Of a stretch of 37,319 nucleotides of DNA, positions 8,944-17,556 are shown in pieces. Source of the stretch: a bacterium (GTDB taxonomy: Bacteria > Pseudomonadota > Alphaproteobacteria > Acetobacterales > Acetobacteraceae); NCBI GenBank assembly GCA_026224825.1, contig JAMFRO010000014.1:1-37319 (forward strand). Reading direction: 5' to 3'. The position numbers and the translations under genes are program-made. The notes under the pieces are model-generated. The model worked only from the letters and a program-made list of their open reading frames with translations. It had not been told where the DNA came from and did not search any database. Every line of letters starts with the position of its first letter. Position 1 is the stretch's first letter.

Positions 8944-9171
8944 ATGTCTTCGACCATTAAAAACCAGGCAACCCTGAGCAGAATCGGGTCGCTGGTTTTC
9001 GCCCGGCAGACGCCGCTCGTCTCCGCCGAGCGCCACGCCTCCCTGCTCAACGCCCTCCGCGTCTGGCACAATCGCCGCACCGCCGCCCAGGAACTCTCCT
9101 CCCTCTCCGACCGCAACCTAGCCGATATCGGCCTGACACGGGGCGATATTCCGGCGGCTGTGCGGGGTTAA
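8944..9171 (+). CDS. DUF1127 small protein
   Basis: A 75-aa basic protein with the C-terminal DUF1127 (YjiS-like) motif, seen here as WHNRRTAAQELSSLSDRNLADIGLTRGDI split around residues 41-69. Short DUF1127 proteins in Alphaproteobacteria have been linked to RNA binding and to phosphate or carbon metabolism, but this one's role is unknown. I chose the ATG at 8944 because AGGTG lies four bases upstream; an upstream extension is not family-like. The stop codon TAA is also the first three bases of the left arm of palindromic element A. The gene converges on smc. Confidence 0.85.
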   Translation: MSSTIKNQATLSRIGSLVFARQTPLVSAERHASLLNALRVWHNRRTAAQELSSLSDRNLADIGLTRGDIPAAVRG

Positions 9172-9374
9172 AAGGAAAAAGGCCAGGGCTCTGCCCTGGA
9201 CCCGCTGGGGCCTGAGGCCCCAGACCCCCGCTACTTAAGACTTAAAAAAGAGGCCTGCCTCCTAGGTGTTTCAAACACCGAAGTGGCAGGCCTCTTTTTT
9301 AAGTCTTCAACCAATGGGGTCTGGGCCTCAGGCCCAGCGGGGTCAGGGGCGGAGCCCCAGCCTTTTTCCTTTTA
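9169..9374. repeat. modular palindromic element A (bidirectional terminator-like)
   Basis: A large imperfect palindrome filling the whole gap between two convergent genes. Outer arms TAAAAGGAAAAAGGC (9169-9183 and its complement 9360-9374) start at the stop codons of the DUF1127 gene and of smc. Inside each arm are GC hairpins (CCAGGGC/GCCCTGG; TGGGGCC/GGCCCCA; CTGGGCC/GGCCCAG; GGGGC/GCCCC). The centre is a perfect 23-bp stem (9237-9259 with 9285-9307) carrying A6 and T6 tracts beside a GC core, so it can terminate transcription from both sides. The 25-nt loop holds its own hairpin, GGTGTTT/AAACACC. Related copies lie near 18100, 19600 and 37240. Confidence 0.85.
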
Positions 9375-12300
9375 CTCCGCAGCCATCACGGCATGCCCCG
9401 GGTCGACCATTTCCACGGCGCGGGAGAAGTCCACCGAGAGGAGGCGGGAGACGCCTCGTTCTTGCATGGTTACGCCGTAGAGGCGGTCCATTCTGGCCAT
9501 GGTCAGGTGGTGGTGGGTTACCACGAGGAAGCGGGTGCCCGTGTCGCGGACCATGTCTTCGAGGAGGTTGCAGAAGCGCTCTACGTTGGCGTCGTCCAGG
9601 GGGGCGTCCACCTCGTCCAGCACCGAGATGGGGGCGGGGTTGCATTTGAACACGGCGAAGATGAGGGAGAGGGCGGTGAGCGCCTGCTCCCCGCCGGAGA
9701 GGAGCGAGAGGGTGGAGAGTTTTTTGCCGGGCGGCTGGGCGTAGATTTCCAGCCCGGCTTCCAGCGGATCTTCGGAGCCGACGAGGGCGAGATGTGCTTT
9801 GCCGCCGCCGAACATGCGGGAGAACAGGGTTTGAAAATGCTTGTCCACCTCGGTGAACACGGCGGAGAGGCGCTCGCGGCCTTCCCGGTTGAGGTGGCCG
9901 ATGGAGCCGCGCAGTTTGGCGATGGCGGTGGTAATCTCGTCGCGCTCGCGGTCGATGGTGGCAATCGCTTCTTCCGCCTCGCCGACTTCAATTTCGGCGC
10001 GCAGGTTGACGGGGCCCATTTCCTCGCGCTCGCGGGTCAGGCGCTCCCATTTCTTGCGGGCTTTGTCTTCGGACTCGGCATTCAGCTCGGCCGGCGGGTC
10101 CGGCAGGGAGGGGGTGGCACCGAGGCGTTCAAGGATGCGCTCGGCCACCGTGCCCCAGGCGTGGTTAGCGGCGGTGATGTTGCCTTCTTCCCGCGCACGG
10201 GCCTCGCGGGCGCTGCTCACGGCGGAGTCCGCGGCGCGGGCGGCGCGGGCGGCGGATTCGGCGGATTTCTGGGCGCTGTCGAGGGTGATGGCGGCGCGTT
10301 TATGCTCGCCTTCGATGGTTTGCAGATTGTCCAAAGCCTCGCGGCGGGCGGCGGCGGCTTCTTCCGGGGCGGCGGTAAGGGCGGCGATGGCGGTTTGCGC
10401 TTCGCCGAACCGGGCCGTGAGGTCGGCCAGACGGTCGGTGGCGTCCAGCCCGCGCTCGTTCCAGTCTTCCATCTCGCGCTTGAGGGTTTCCAGGCGCAGG
10501 TTGCGCTGGGCATCGGCGGTTTTTAAGCCGGCGAAGCGGGTGCGGGCGGCGGATTCGGCCTGGCGCGCCACATTCAGGGTATTGCGGGCTTTGTCCACCA
10601 GAGCGCGGGCGACGGCGACATCGGGGATATCGGCGGCCTGGGTGCGGACGGCGGTGAGTGCTGCCTCGGCTTCGGCGGATTCGGCGGCGGTCTGGTCGCG
10701 TTGCGCCTCGGCGGCGGCGGCGCGCTGGGCGCCGCGCTCAGCTTCGGCGGTCAGGCGAATGCTTTCGCTCCGGGCTTTGTCGAAACGCTGCTCCGCGATA
10801 CGACGGCTGTCGCGGGCGGCAGCCTCAGCGGCACGGCGGATTTCGCGGGTTTTGGCTTCTTCGGCACGGGCGGTGCGTTCGGCCAGCTCAGCGGTTTCGC
10901 GCTCGGTGCGGGCGGCAGCAGCAGCTTCGCGGGTGGCGGCGCGGTCGCGTTCCAGCTCGTTCAGGCGGTTGCGCTGCTTGAGGCGCACGGCGGCCTCGGA
11001 GGCAGCGCCGGCACGCACGGTGTAGCCGTCCCAACGCCAGACGGCACCTTCACGCGAGACCAGGATTTGCCCGGCTGTGAGGTTGCCCTGGTGCAGATCG
11101 CCATCGGCACCTTCCGGCAGCAGCAGGATATGGGTGAGCGCGCGTTTCAGCGCTTCCGGGCCTTGAACAATGTTCGCAAAACTTTTCAGCGGCACAACGG
11201 AGAGGTCGAGGTCCGGGAGTTTGCGCCAGTGGCGGGGGGCCTGGACGTCGGCGGAGGCGGAAAGCTCTTCGCGCAAAGCCGCACCCAAGGCGTTTTCGAA
11301 GCCGGGGGGGGCAGAAATCTGGTCGAGGATGGGGGCGGATTCACGGCCGAATTTTTGCGCCAGCAGGGCGGCAAGGGCGTCGTATTCCGTGCCGATTTTG
11401 GTGGCGGCGGCATCGGCCGCGGCGGTTTTGCCGCGGGCGGCGGCCAAAGCGGTTTCGGCCTCGGCGCGGGTGCGGGCGGCGTCTTCCTCGGCCTGCACGC
11501 GGGCGGCTTCGGCGGTGGTTACGGCTTCGCGGGCGGCCAGCAAGGCGGCTTCGGCCGCCGCGCGCTCGGCTTCGGCCTCAGCCACGCGGGCGGGGGGCAC
11601 GAGGGTGGCGGCTATTTTCTGGTATTCGGCGGCGGCTTCACCGGCGCGCAGGCTGGTACGGCGGGCGCGCTGTTCGGCCTCGGCCAGAGCGCGGCGGGCG
11701 GCCTCGGATTCGGCGGCGATACGGGCGGCTTCCTCGGTGGCGCGATGCGTCGCGGCCTCGGCCTCGCGCATGGCTTCCAGCGTGGCATCCTCGGCCTGGC
11801 CTGCTTCCTCCAGCGCCGCGGGGGCGGAAACGGTTTCCTCCAGCAGGCGGTGCTGTTCTTCTTCCAGGCGGGATTGGGCGGCTTGCGCGTCGGTTACGAG
11901 TTTGGCGGCATGGGCGTGGTCGCGGGTGAGCGCGTCCAGCCGGGTTTTGGCCTCGTTGAGGATGGTGCGGGCCTGGGATTCTGCGGCGGCCATCTGCTCG
12001 GCGGCGATGCGCGCGCGCTCCAAAGCGGTGCGGGCCTGGCCTTCGGTTTCACGCAGGGCCGGGAGTGCCGCTTCGGTTTCCGCCGCGCGGGCGGATGCGG
12101 CGAGGGATTCGGCGGTGGCTTCGGCGACCATGGCTTCCGCGAGGGCGAATTCAGCCTGCGCTTTTTCGCGCGCCTGCACCGCCATGGCACGTTGGATGGC
12201 GAGGAGTTCCGACTCCGCCTGACGGATCATGCCGGAGAGGTTTTTGTAGCGCGCGGCCTGGCGGGCCTGCTTTTTCAGCGCCTCCAGCCGGGATTCGATC

Positions 12301-12905
12301 TGACCCTTGAGGTCGTCGGCGCGGAGCAGATTGGTCTCCGCACCTTTCAGCTTCAACTCGGCTTCGTGGCGGCGGGCGTGCAATCCGGTGATGCCGGCTG
12401 CTTCTTCCAGCAATGCGCGGCGCTCATCCGGGCGGGCGCTGACCAGCGCGCCGACGCGGCCTTGGGAGATCATGGCCGAGGCGCGGGCGCCGGAGGCGAG
12501 GTCGGCGAACAGGGTCTGCACGTCGCGGGCGCGGGCTTCCTTGCCGTTCACACGGTAGGAGCTTCCTGAACCACGTTCAATTTTGCGCGAAATTTCGAGA
12601 TCCGCCGCCTCATGGAAGGGCGGCGGGGCGATGCCCAAAGTCTCTTCCAGCGTCAGCGTCACCTCGGCCAGATTGCGCGAGGAGCGGCTGGCGGTGCCGG
12701 CGAAGATCACATCCTCCATTTCCGTACCGCGCATGTTGCGGGCATTGGCCTCGCCCATGGCCCAGCGCAACGCCTCGATGACGTTGGATTTGCCGCAGCC
12801 GTTCGGCCCGACCACGCCGGTCAGCCCCGGCAGAATCTCCACCACGGTGGGGTCCGCAAAGCTTTTGAATCCGGCGATACGCAGGCGGGCAAAACGGGCG
12901 GGCAT
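9372..12905 (-). CDS. smc: chromosome segregation SMC ATPase
   Basis: Structural maintenance of chromosomes protein, 1177 aa, the core of the SMC-ScpAB condensin. It shows Walker A GPNGCGKSN (33-41), two long Ala/Glu/Arg-rich coiled coils, a hinge around residues 510-640 with little coiled-coil character, the ABC signature LSLLSGGEQALTALSL and Walker B PISVLDEVDAPLDD near the C-terminus, and the switch His in VVTHHHLTMA. It starts three bases after the stop of the DsbA-like gene (TGA-tcc-ATG), so the two are likely cotranscribed. The stop TAA is the first codon of the right arm of element A. The coiled coils have very high GC, which yields long spurious antisense frames. Confidence 0.97.
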   Translation of the reverse strand: MPARFARLRIAGFKSFADPTVVEILPGLTGVVGPNGCGKSNVIEALRWAMGEANARNMRGTEMEDVIFAGTASRSSRNLAEVTLTLEETLGIAPPPFHEAADLEISRKIERGSGSSYRVNGKEARARDVQTLFADLASGARASAMISQGRVGALVSARPDERRALLEEAAGITGLHARRHEAELKLKGAETNLLRADDLKGQIESRLEALKKQARQAARYKNLSGMIRQAESELLAIQRAMAVQAREKAQAEFALAEAMVAEATAESLAASARAAETEAALPALRETEGQARTALERARIAAEQMAAAESQARTILNEAKTRLDALTRDHAHAAKLVTDAQAAQSRLEEEQHRLLEETVSAPAALEEAGQAEDATLEAMREAEAATHRATEEAARIAAESEAARRALAEAEQRARRTSLRAGEAAAEYQKIAATLVPPARVAEAEAERAAAEAALLAAREAVTTAEAARVQAEEDAARTRAEAETALAAARGKTAAADAAATKIGTEYDALAALLAQKFGRESAPILDQISAPPGFENALGAALREELSASADVQAPRHWRKLPDLDLSVVPLKSFANIVQGPEALKRALTHILLLPEGADGDLHQGNLTAGQILVSREGAVWRWDGYTVRAGAASEAAVRLKQRNRLNELERDRAATREAAAAARTERETAELAERTARAEEAKTREIRRAAEAAARDSRRIAEQRFDKARSESIRLTAEAERGAQRAAAAEAQRDQTAAESAEAEAALTAVRTQAADIPDVAVARALVDKARNTLNVARQAESAARTRFAGLKTADAQRNLRLETLKREMEDWNERGLDATDRLADLTARFGEAQTAIAALTAAPEEAAAARREALDNLQTIEGEHKRAAITLDSAQKSAESAARAARAADSAVSSAREARAREEGNITAANHAWGTVAERILERLGATPSLPDPPAELNAESEDKARKKWERLTREREEMGPVNLRAEIEVGEAEEAIATIDRERDEITTAIAKLRGSIGHLNREGRERLSAVFTEVDKHFQTLFSRMFGGGKAHLALVGSEDPLEAGLEIYAQPPGKKLSTLSLLSGGEQALTALSLIFAVFKCNPAPISVLDEVDAPLDDANVERFCNLLEDMVRDTGTRFLVVTHHHLTMARMDRLYGVTMQERGVSRLLSVDFSRAVEMVDPGHAVMAAE

Positions 12906-12908
12906 GGA

Positions 12909-13616
12909 TCAGCCTCCGGCGGCGGCGGCAACCCTGGCGGCGAAATCGTCATATTCCATCGCGCCGGGGAAGTTCTTGCCGTTGATGATGAAGGTGGGGG
13001 TGGCGGTGATATTATACTGGGTCTCATCCGCCTTCTGGTTGGCCAGGATGAACTGGCCCAGAGCGGCGTCGTTCCAGGCGGTCTCGTAGGTGGCCTGGTC
13101 CATGCCGGCGAGGGCGGCGTATTTGAAGATCGAGGCGTGGTAATCCTCGCCCGGCTGGAAGGCCCAGTCGTTCTGGCTGGCGAACAGCGCCTCGATGAAG
13201 GGGTAGTATTCCGCCGGCGGCAGGTAGCGCGCCACCTGGGCGGCTTTCAGCGCCACCTGGTCGAGCGGGAAGTCGTGATAGACGAACTGGACCTTGCCGG
13301 TATCGACCAGATTGGGTTTTACCTGCGGCATGATGGCGTTCGCGAAATGCGCGCAATGGGTGCAGGTGAGCGAGAAATATTCGTGCACTTTTACCGGGGC
13401 GCTATCCAGGCCCAGAGTGCGGGCGGTGTATTGCGGGCCGGCGGGAGTGGGCGGCGCCGAGGCCGGGGTGGCCGCCGTGAGGGCGGCGGGCACGGGTGTG
13501 GCTGTGGCAGCCTGGGCGGCGCCACGGGTTTTGAGGCGCCAGGCGGCGAGGCCGCCAGCCGTGGCAACGACAGCGACACCCACAACGGGTAGTATGGAAC
13601 GGCGTGTTATCGGCAT
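12909..13616 (-). CDS. DsbA-family thiol:disulfide oxidoreductase with Tat-like signal
   Basis: Exported thioredoxin-fold protein. The chosen start at 13616 (MPITRRSILPVVGVAVV) has AGGAG five bases upstream; an upstream ATG at 13643 lacks such a site. The N-terminus has a twin-arginine-like RR followed by a hydrophobic segment and then an Ala/Pro-rich linker, so it is probably periplasmic or tethered to the inner membrane. The active site is C-T-H-C in HEYFSLTCTHCAHFA. The cis-Pro loop is TATPTFIINGK. This matches the DsbA-like proteins often found just upstream of smc in Alphaproteobacteria. Whether it acts as oxidase or isomerase is not shown. About 235 aa. Confidence 0.9.
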   Translation of the reverse strand: MPITRRSILPVVGVAVVATAGGLAAWRLKTRGAAQAATATPVPAALTAATPASAPPTPAGPQYTARTLGLDSAPVKVHEYFSLTCTHCAHFANAIMPQVKPNLVDTGKVQFVYHDFPLDQVALKAAQVARYLPPAEYYPFIEALFASQNDWAFQPGEDYHASIFKYAALAGMDQATYETAWNDAALGQFILANQKADETQYNITATPTFIINGKNFPGAMEYDDFAARVAAAAGG

Positions 13617-13676
13617 TTTTTCTCCTACATCTAGTGTAGCCAAGTTTTCCCATCAGAGTCGAATCGGGAATCGGAG

Positions 13677-14159
13677 TTATCCACGGGTTTTTAGGCCGCG
13701 GTATAAACGGGCCAAAGCCTCGCCCAGCTCGCCGGGCGGGAGATCCTCGGGCGCGGTCACGTTGCGCGGGGCCGGGCGGGCAGGCGGTGTGGTGGGCAGG
13801 CGGGGGGATTGCTGCACGAAGCGCAGGCGCTCGACCATATTATGGCCGAGCCCGAGGTTGAGCCGGGCGATAATTTGAGCTTCCGAGAATTGCAGCTCCA
13901 TGGCGGTGGGGCCGGTGCAGCCCAGAGTGAGCGTGCCGCCGGCGAATTTTACCGGGACGGCGCGGGTGGCAAGCTCCTGCCCTGCCAGTTGCGGCCAGTC
14001 CGCCAAAAGCTGGGCGGCGGCGGGGGCGCGGCGGCGGAAGGCCGGGCGGGTGATGGGCGCCAGCAGTGCCGCGATACCGCGCGGCGAATAGTTGCGCCGC
14101 CCCTCTTGTGGGGCCACAAAGGGCGCTGGTGCGACAGATTTCTTCCTCTCCCCCGGCAC
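13677..14159 (-). CDS. dciA: DUF721/DciA family protein
   Basis: 160-aa protein of the DciA (DUF721) family. Members recruit or load the replicative helicase DnaB in bacteria that lack DnaC. The domain runs from about residue 28 (RGIAALLAPITRPAFRRRAP) through DWPQLAGQELATRAVPVKFAGGTLTL to the LNLGLGHNMVERLRF helix, followed by a Pro-rich tail. It heads the dciA - dsbA-like - smc series on the minus strand. Its 5' end overlaps the 5' end of mutY on the other strand by about 30 bases or more. An internal GTG at 14117 could be an alternative start that removes the overlap with the shorter mutY form. Confidence 0.85.
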   Translation of the reverse strand: MPGERKKSVAPAPFVAPQEGRRNYSPRGIAALLAPITRPAFRRRAPAAAQLLADWPQLAGQELATRAVPVKFAGGTLTLGCTGPTAMELQFSEAQIIARLNLGLGHNMVERLRFVQQSPRLPTTPPARPAPRNVTAPEDLPPGELGEALARLYRGLKTRG

Positions 14160-15154
14160 GGGTTCTCCTTTCCTGGTACGCGAAACATCGCCGCCATCTG
14201 CCCTGGCGCTCGGCCCCCGGCGGCAGCGCTGACCCCTACCATGTCTGGCTCTCGGAGATCATGCTGCAACAGACGGTGGTGGCAACCGTGCGCCCCTATT
14301 ACGCCAAATTTCTGGCGGCGTATCCCCGGATTGAGGATTTGGCGGCGGCGAGTGTGGAAGAGGTGTGCGGGCATTGGGCCGGGCTGGGCTATTATGCGCG
14401 GGCCAGGAATTTGCATAAATGCGCGCAGGCGGTGGCGGATTTGGGGGCATTTCCACGCAGTATCGAGGGGTTGCGGGAGCTGCCCGGGATTGGGCCGTAC
14501 ACGGCGAATGCCGTGGGGGCGATTGCCTTTGGCCTGCCGGTGCTGCCGGTGGATGGCAATATAGAGCGAGTCGCGGCGCGGATTTTTGCGATTTCCGCGC
14601 CCATACCGGCGGGCAAGGCGGAAATCGCGGCGGCGGCGCAGGGGTTTATGCAGGATAAAGCGGCACGGGCGGCACCTGGGGATTTTGCGCAGGCGCTGTT
14701 TGATCTGGGGGCGACGATCTGCACGCCGAAATCGCCGGATTGCGCTTCTTGCCCTTGGCGGGCGCATTGCCGGGCGCATGAGCAGGGTATTGCCGCGAGC
14801 CTGCCTGCGCGGAGCAAAAAAGCGGCGCGGCCGCACCGGGTTGGCACGGCCTATGTGCTGATGGATGAAGCCGGTGATGTGCTGTTGATCCGGCGGCCGC
14901 CGCGCGGCTTGCTGGGGGGGATGCTGGCCTTGCCCGAGACCCCGCCCGTGGCGGCGCGCTGGCGGGAGGCGGGGAGCATCGAGCATGTGTTCACCCATTT
15001 CAGCCTGACGCTGAACGTGTTTTTGGCGCGGCGCAAAACCCTGCCGGTGGACGCACTCCGCGCCCCGGCTGCCACCGCGGCACTACCCAGCGTGATGCGA
15101 AAGGCGCTTGACGCGGCGCGTGGCGCGCTCAACCATGCGGATAATGGTAAATGA
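14129..15154 (+). CDS. mutY: A/G-specific adenine DNA glycosylase
   Basis: Base-excision repair enzyme removing adenine mispaired with 8-oxoguanine. The family's E is in LSEIMLQQTVV. The helix-hairpin-helix with catalytic Asp is LRELPGIGPYTANAVG followed by LPVDGN. The [4Fe-4S] cysteines have spacing C-x6-C-x2-C-x5-C in CTPKSPDCASCPWRAHC. A C-terminal NUDIX-like domain recognises 8-oxoG (from about GTAYVLMDEAGDVLLIRR). No ATG gives a sensible start. I chose the GTG at 14129 (VRQISSSPPARVLLSWY, 341 aa); a GTG at 14108 or an ATG at 14066 would extend it further into dciA on the other strand. Its end overlaps the next gene. Confidence 0.93.
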   Translation: MRQISSSPPARVLLSWYAKHRRHLPWRSAPGGSADPYHVWLSEIMLQQTVVATVRPYYAKFLAAYPRIEDLAAASVEEVCGHWAGLGYYARARNLHKCAQAVADLGAFPRSIEGLRELPGIGPYTANAVGAIAFGLPVLPVDGNIERVAARIFAISAPIPAGKAEIAAAAQGFMQDKAARAAPGDFAQALFDLGATICTPKSPDCASCPWRAHCRAHEQGIAASLPARSKKAARPHRVGTAYVLMDEAGDVLLIRRPPRGLLGGMLALPETPPVAARWREAGSIEHVFTHFSLTLNVFLARRKTLPVDALRAPAATAALPSVMRKALDAARGALNHADNGK

Positions 15155-16169
15155 TCTGCATGATGGCATTCTGGCCATCGATACACATGTCGATATTCCC
15201 TGGCCCGAAGGCCCGAGCCCGTTCGAGGATGGGCCGCGCTGCGTCGACCTGCCCAAGCTGAAGCAAGGCGGCATCGCGGCGGTGTGTTTCATGGCCTATA
15301 TTCCGCAGGGGCATCGGGATGCGACCGGGCATCTGGCGGCGGCCGGGCGGACGCGGGCAATGCTCAATACCATCCATGCCATGGCGCCGGCGGATGGCTC
15401 CGGGGGGGTGCTGACGCGCACGGCCGATGAGATTGAGGCGGCATTCGCGGCGGGGAAGCCCGGGATTATTCCGGCGATTGAGAATGGGTATGGCATTGGC
15501 CGCGATCTCACGCTGCTGGATGAATTTGCCGATATGGGGGTGCGTTACATTACGCTGACCCATAATGGGCACAATGAGATCGGCGATGCGGCCATCCCGC
15601 TCCGCAATCTCGGCGATGATGATATTTGCTTCGGCGGGCTGTCGGATTTCGGGCAGTCAGTGGTGGATAGGATGAATGAGCGCGGGGTGATGGTGGATAT
15701 CTCCCACACCGCGAAGAGCACCATGATGCAAGCCGTAAAACGCTCGCGGGCGCCGGTACTGGCGAGCCATTCCTGCATGCGGGCTTTGTGCGACCATAAG
15801 CGCAACCTCGATGACGAGCAGCTCGAATTGCTCGCGGCCACGGGCGGGCTGGTGCAGATTACCATGGTGTCCAACTTCCTGAAGGCCAGGGCACGGACCA
15901 ATGATGTGACGGTGGCGGATATCGCCGACCATATCGATTATGCGGTGAAGCGCATGGGGATCGACCATGTGGGGATCGGTACGGATTTTGACGGTGGCGG
16001 TGGCGTGAAGGGGTTCATGCATATCGGCCAGGCGGCGAATTTGACCGTGGAGCTGGGGCGGCGCGGTTACGGGCGGGCTGAGGTTGAGAAAATCTGGGGC
16101 GGCAATGTGCTGCGGCTGTTGCGGCAGACCGAGCAGGTGGGCGCCGCTCTGAGCAGCCCAGCCCTCTGA
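15144..16169 (+). CDS. membrane dipeptidase, peptidase family M19
   Basis: Zinc dipeptidase of the renal dipeptidase family, about 341 aa. Metal ligands seen are the H-x-D pair in IDTHVDIPW, Glu in PAIENGYG, and His residues in VDISHTAKST and LASHSCMRAL. The C-terminal Asp region is VGIGTDFDGGGG. No signal peptide is seen with the ATG at 15144, so it is probably cytosolic. A second ATG at 15135 is equally possible; neither has a strong ribosome site, and both overlap the mutY end, implying coupling. The stop codon lies within the first copy of a 33-bp tandem repeat, so the last residues (ALSSPAL) come partly from repeat DNA. Confidence 0.9.
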   Translation: MVNDLHDGILAIDTHVDIPWPEGPSPFEDGPRCVDLPKLKQGGIAAVCFMAYIPQGHRDATGHLAAAGRTRAMLNTIHAMAPADGSGGVLTRTADEIEAAFAAGKPGIIPAIENGYGIGRDLTLLDEFADMGVRYITLTHNGHNEIGDAAIPLRNLGDDDICFGGLSDFGQSVVDRMNERGVMVDISHTAKSTMMQAVKRSRAPVLASHSCMRALCDHKRNLDDEQLELLAATGGLVQITMVSNFLKARARTNDVTVADIADHIDYAVKRMGIDHVGIGTDFDGGGGVKGFMHIGQAANLTVELGRRGYGRAEVEKIWGGNVLRLLRQTEQVGAALSSPAL

Positions 16170-16257
16170 GCGCGCAGCGCGATCCTGCCAACAGCCCTCT
16201 GAGCGCGCAGCGCGATCCTGCCAACAGCCCTCTGAGCGCGCAGCGCGATCCTGCCAA
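16159..16257. repeat. 33-bp perfect tandem repeat, three copies
   Basis: Three identical abutting copies (16159-16191, 16192-16224, 16225-16257), each starting CAGCCCTCTGAG and containing the near-palindrome GCGCGCAGCGCG. The TGA stop of the M19 dipeptidase is in copy 1 at 16167-16169. A degenerate partial match (GCTCTGAGCAGC) precedes copy 1. There is no spacer, so this is not a CRISPR. It lies between the dipeptidase and the aminotransferase, 50 bases before the latter's ATG. Confidence 0.93.
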
Positions 16258-16306
16258 CGCCTAAACGGACTTGCTGGGCCAGGGTGACCTTGCGTAACAC
16301 TTTGGC

Positions 16307-17509
16307 ATGTCAGTTTTAACAGACCGGGTTAGCCGGACCGAACTTGCTGCTACGTTTGCCATGGCCGCCAAGGCGCGGGCGTTGCGCGCGGCGGGGCATG
16401 CGGTGATCTCCCTCTCACTGGGCGAGCCGGATTTTCCCACACCTGCGCATGTGGTGGAGGCGGCGCATGCGGCGGCGGTGCGGGGTGAGACGAAATATCC
16501 GGCGCTGGGTGGGATTGAGACGTTGCGCGTGGCGGTGGCCGAGAAATTTGCGCTGGAGCATGGGGTGGCGGTGCGCGCAGCGGATGTGCTGGTGACCAAT
16601 GGCGGCAAGCAGGCGATCTTCAATGTGGTGATGTCCCTGGCGCAAGGGGGGGATGAGGTGATTATCCCGGCGCCGTCCTGGGCTGGGTATGAGCAGACGG
16701 TGAAATTTGCCGGGGCGACGCCGGTGTTTGCGGCATGCACGCAGGCGGATGGGTTTATCCTGCAACCCGAGGCGCTGGAGCGGGTGATTACCAGCCGGAG
16801 CAGGCTCTTGCTTCTGAACTATCCGAATAACCCGTCGGGGGCGGCGATCAGTGCCGAGGCGTTGCTGGCGCTGGCCGAGGTGCTGCGGCAGTACCCGCAT
16901 GTTTGGGTGTTGTCCGATGATATTTATGAGCATCTGCTGTTTGATGGCAGGCGCCATGTGACGCTGCTGGGGGTGGCGCCGGATCTGGCTGACCGGGTTG
17001 TGACCATGTCCGGTGTTTCCAAAACATACGCGATGACGGGCTGGCGGGTGGGCTGGTGCTTTGGGCCGGCCGAGGTGATGAAGGCGTGCACCGTGGTGCA
17101 GGCGACGGCGACGTCCGGTGTGTCATCCGTAGGCCAGGCAGCGGCGCTGGCGGCGTTGCAGGGGCCGCAGGATTTTCTCGTGGAGCGGGCGGCGGCTTAT
17201 CAGGCACGGCGGGATATTGTGGTGGCGGCGTTGAACCAGGCGCCGGGGATAGTGTGCCACAAGCCGGAGGGGGCGTTTTACGTTTTCCCCGATATTTCAC
17301 AATGCATCGGCAAGACCACGCCGGGCGGCAAAAAGCTCGGTTCCGATGAGGATTTTGCCATGGCGCTGCTGGAAGAAGCCTATGTGGGCGTGGTGCAGGG
17401 CTCAGCTTTTGCCATGAGCCCGCATATTCGTATCAGCACCGCCGCCTCGGCTGAGGTGCTGAGTACGGCCTGCGCGCGGATAGCGGAATTCTGCGCCACC
17501 TTGCGTTAG
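16307..17509 (+). CDS. class I pyridoxal-phosphate aminotransferase (aspartate aminotransferase-like)
   Basis: Fold-type I aminotransferase of about 400 aa, subgroup I-gamma like. Hallmarks are SLGEPDFPTP (36-45), KYPALGGIETLR substrate loop, NYPNNPSG (171-178) with the PLP-contacting Asn, SDDIYEHLLFD, Schiff-base lysine K239 in SGVSKTYAMTGWRVGW, and the carboxylate-binding Arg in MSPHIRIST. Aspartate or a related amino acid is the likely donor, but substrate choice in this group cannot be fixed by motif. It follows the 33-bp repeat and precedes ohr by 47 bases on the same strand, though ohr's own strong ribosome site suggests independent translation. Confidence 0.9.
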   Translation: MSVLTDRVSRTELAATFAMAAKARALRAAGHAVISLSLGEPDFPTPAHVVEAAHAAAVRGETKYPALGGIETLRVAVAEKFALEHGVAVRAADVLVTNGGKQAIFNVVMSLAQGGDEVIIPAPSWAGYEQTVKFAGATPVFAACTQADGFILQPEALERVITSRSRLLLLNYPNNPSGAAISAEALLALAEVLRQYPHVWVLSDDIYEHLLFDGRRHVTLLGVAPDLADRVVTMSGVSKTYAMTGWRVGWCFGPAEVMKACTVVQATATSGVSSVGQAAALAALQGPQDFLVERAAAYQARRDIVVAALNQAPGIVCHKPEGAFYVFPDISQCIGKTTPGGKKLGSDEDFAMALLEEAYVGVVQGSAFAMSPHIRISTAASAEVLSTACARIAEFCATLR

Positions 17510-17556
17510 TGCTCCCAGGGACCACATTCCGGTGGCAACCCCAAGGAGGATCAAAA

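Noticed and set aside
10701..12569. Long open frame (622 codons) antisense to smc, Gly/Phe-rich
   Set aside because: It is a mirror of the Ala/Glu/Arg-rich coiled coil in GC-rich DNA; no ribosome site, no family pattern, and smc is certain.
16015..16257. Minus-strand frame with an 11-residue repeat (GSRCALRGLLA)
   Set aside because: It is only the translation of the 33-bp tandem repeat; no ribosome site or family.
16159..16257. CRISPR array
   Set aside because: Units are directly abutting and identical with no variable spacers; no cas genes are present.
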